A DNA stretch of 64,000 nt from CAYNKA01 sp964397655. Lineage in GTDB: Bacteria > Spirochaetota > Spirochaetia > DTKZ01. How positions within the stretch are numbered: the stretch's first letter is position 1; each line of letters begins with the position of its first letter. A program made the translations under genes and the position numbers. The stretch is from the NCBI GenBank assembly GCA_964397655.1, contig CAYNKA010000011.1, forward strand, positions 1 through 64,000. The letters are read 5' to 3'. Positions 63,406 to 64,000 of the stretch are shown in pieces. The notes under the pieces are model-generated. The model had not been told where the DNA came from and made no database searches. It saw only the letters and a program-made list of their open reading frames with translations.

Positions 63406-63881
63406 CAGATCCTCCTTCCAAGCTCGGAACGGCTCGAGAGCAGCTGCCGGATCGAGTGATGGATCATGAACGCGAAGCCGACGCAGGCGGATCCGTCCAC
63501 GAAGGTGTAAGGTAAGAGCAGAACGGCGGTGGGCTTGTCCCACGCGGAGGCGGCGAAAACGACGCTGAGGTAGAACAGGTAGCAATTCAGGAGGACGAGA
63601 AAAACGCCGATGCCTTTCTCCAGCTTCGCACGCAACTGTTTCGGCATGAGGTTGACTACGACGTCGATACCGATGTGCATCTTGCGCTTGTAGCATGCCG
63701 CGGCCCCCACGAAAACCACCCAGGAGAAAGCGATAGTGGCGATCTCCTCGGCCCAATTGAACGAGAGCGAGAAGAAGTACCGGAAGACGACGTTGACCGT
63801 GACGATGGTGACCGTCACCGCGAGGGCGGTACCGCTTATTATCTCTTCGAAGTTTTTCATGACGAGGAATTTCCGGCGCAT
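63405..63881 (-). CDS. dctQ: TRAP transporter small permease DctQ
   Basis: The 158-residue protein has four TM helices and FNWAEEIATIAFSWVVFVGAAA. AGGAG precedes the ATG. Its stop TGA shares one base with the dctM ATG. It lies downstream of the dctP gene cut by the window edge, with a hairpin between. Confidence 0.92.
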   Translation of the reverse strand: MRRKFLVMKNFEEIISGTALAVTVTIVTVNVVFRYFFSLSFNWAEEIATIAFSWVVFVGAAACYKRKMHIGIDVVVNLMPKQLRAKLEKGIGVFLVLLNCYLFYLSVVFAASAWDKPTAVLLLPYTFVDGSACVGFAFMIHHSIRQLLSSRSELGRRI

Positions 63882-63898
63882 CGCTGGCTCCTTTTCAC

Positions 63899-63925
63899 GG
63901 GCGGCGTCGGGAAACGACGCCGCCC
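63899..63925 (-). other. Intercistronic hairpin between dctP and dctQ
   Basis: GGGCGGCGTCG at 63899-63909 pairs perfectly with 63915-63925 around GGAAA. There is no T-run. Such hairpins often raise binding-protein level relative to membrane subunits. Confidence 0.6.
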
Positions 63926-63959
63926 GATGTCCGTACTCGGAGAAAGATCCGAATGACGG

Positions 63960-64000
63960 TTATTTCAGTTCGGCCTTGACCCGATCGAAGAGTCCGGGAG
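63960..64000 (-). CDS. dctP: TRAP substrate-binding protein DctP, C-terminal end only
   Basis: The last codons read GLFDRVKAELK then TAA at 63962-63960 on the minus strand. The position before dctQ and dctM and the helical ending fit DctP; most of the gene is outside the window, so the call rests mainly on operon order. Confidence 0.55.
   Translation of the reverse strand, partial: PGLFDRVKAELK

Overview
The window is GC-rich bacterial chromosome, densely coded on both strands with many 4-bp ATGA overlaps. It most likely comes from a spirochaete of the Treponema/Spirochaeta group. The best evidence is the order murG, cvpA, clamp-loader ATPase, PAS histidine kinase, sigma54-type response regulator at 14.0-19.4 kb, which matches what I recall of Treponema pallidum TP0523 to TP0519. 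Many lipoproteins, PilZ proteins, and TRAP and ABC importers with short Gly-Gly-rich signal-peptide ends fit that placement. I saw no rRNA, tRNA, CRISPR array, transposase or phage gene.

Layout. 0-4 kb: three tandem exported delta-60-repeat proteins, the first cut by the window edge. 4-7.3 kb: DAHP synthase and small proteins. 7.3-9.3 kb: a caspase-like lipoprotein coupled to a barrel-like exported protein, divergent from an SH3b lipoprotein. 9.4-14 kb: a receiver-GGDEF protein with an altered phospho-site, a PhoR/PhoB-type pair, and an exported protein. 14-19.4 kb: the murG-to-AtoC-like operon. 19.4-24 kb: two PilZ proteins, a Bax-inhibitor-1 protein, an MFS transporter, CutA behind a candidate small RNA or attenuated leader, and a cNMP-binding regulator. 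24-27.9 kb: a TRAP operon and an AraC regulator. 28-35.6 kb: a xylo-oligosaccharide operon (ABC importer, GH5, GH43, xylose isomerase). 36-42.9 kb: a chemoreceptor, then an ankyrin-like lipoprotein with a large propeller-caspase protein. 43-49.6 kb: EttA, an amidohydrolase, a GH114-like lipoprotein, Nramp plus a universal stress protein, and a DUF2784 protein.

The last 15 kb (49.6-64 kb) look like one metabolic island. A ROK repressor diverges from a plus-strand run of a DegT aminotransferase, a sugar ABC importer, two amidohydrolase-fold proteins (one with its metal ligands lost), a cupin, a URO-D-fold protein and an AGE-type epimerase. This run converges on a minus-strand TRAP transporter operon with two more URO-D-fold proteins. 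I cannot assign its substrate. It is my main candidate for an undescribed pathway. The second candidate is the pair of extracytoplasmic caspase-like modules at 7.3-8.9 and 38.3-42.9 kb.

Cyclic-di-GMP signalling is represented by an active-looking GGDEF enzyme, one complete PilZ protein and one PilZ paralogue without the arginine motif. The large TRAP permease near the right edge has a +1 frameshift in a seven-cytosine tract.
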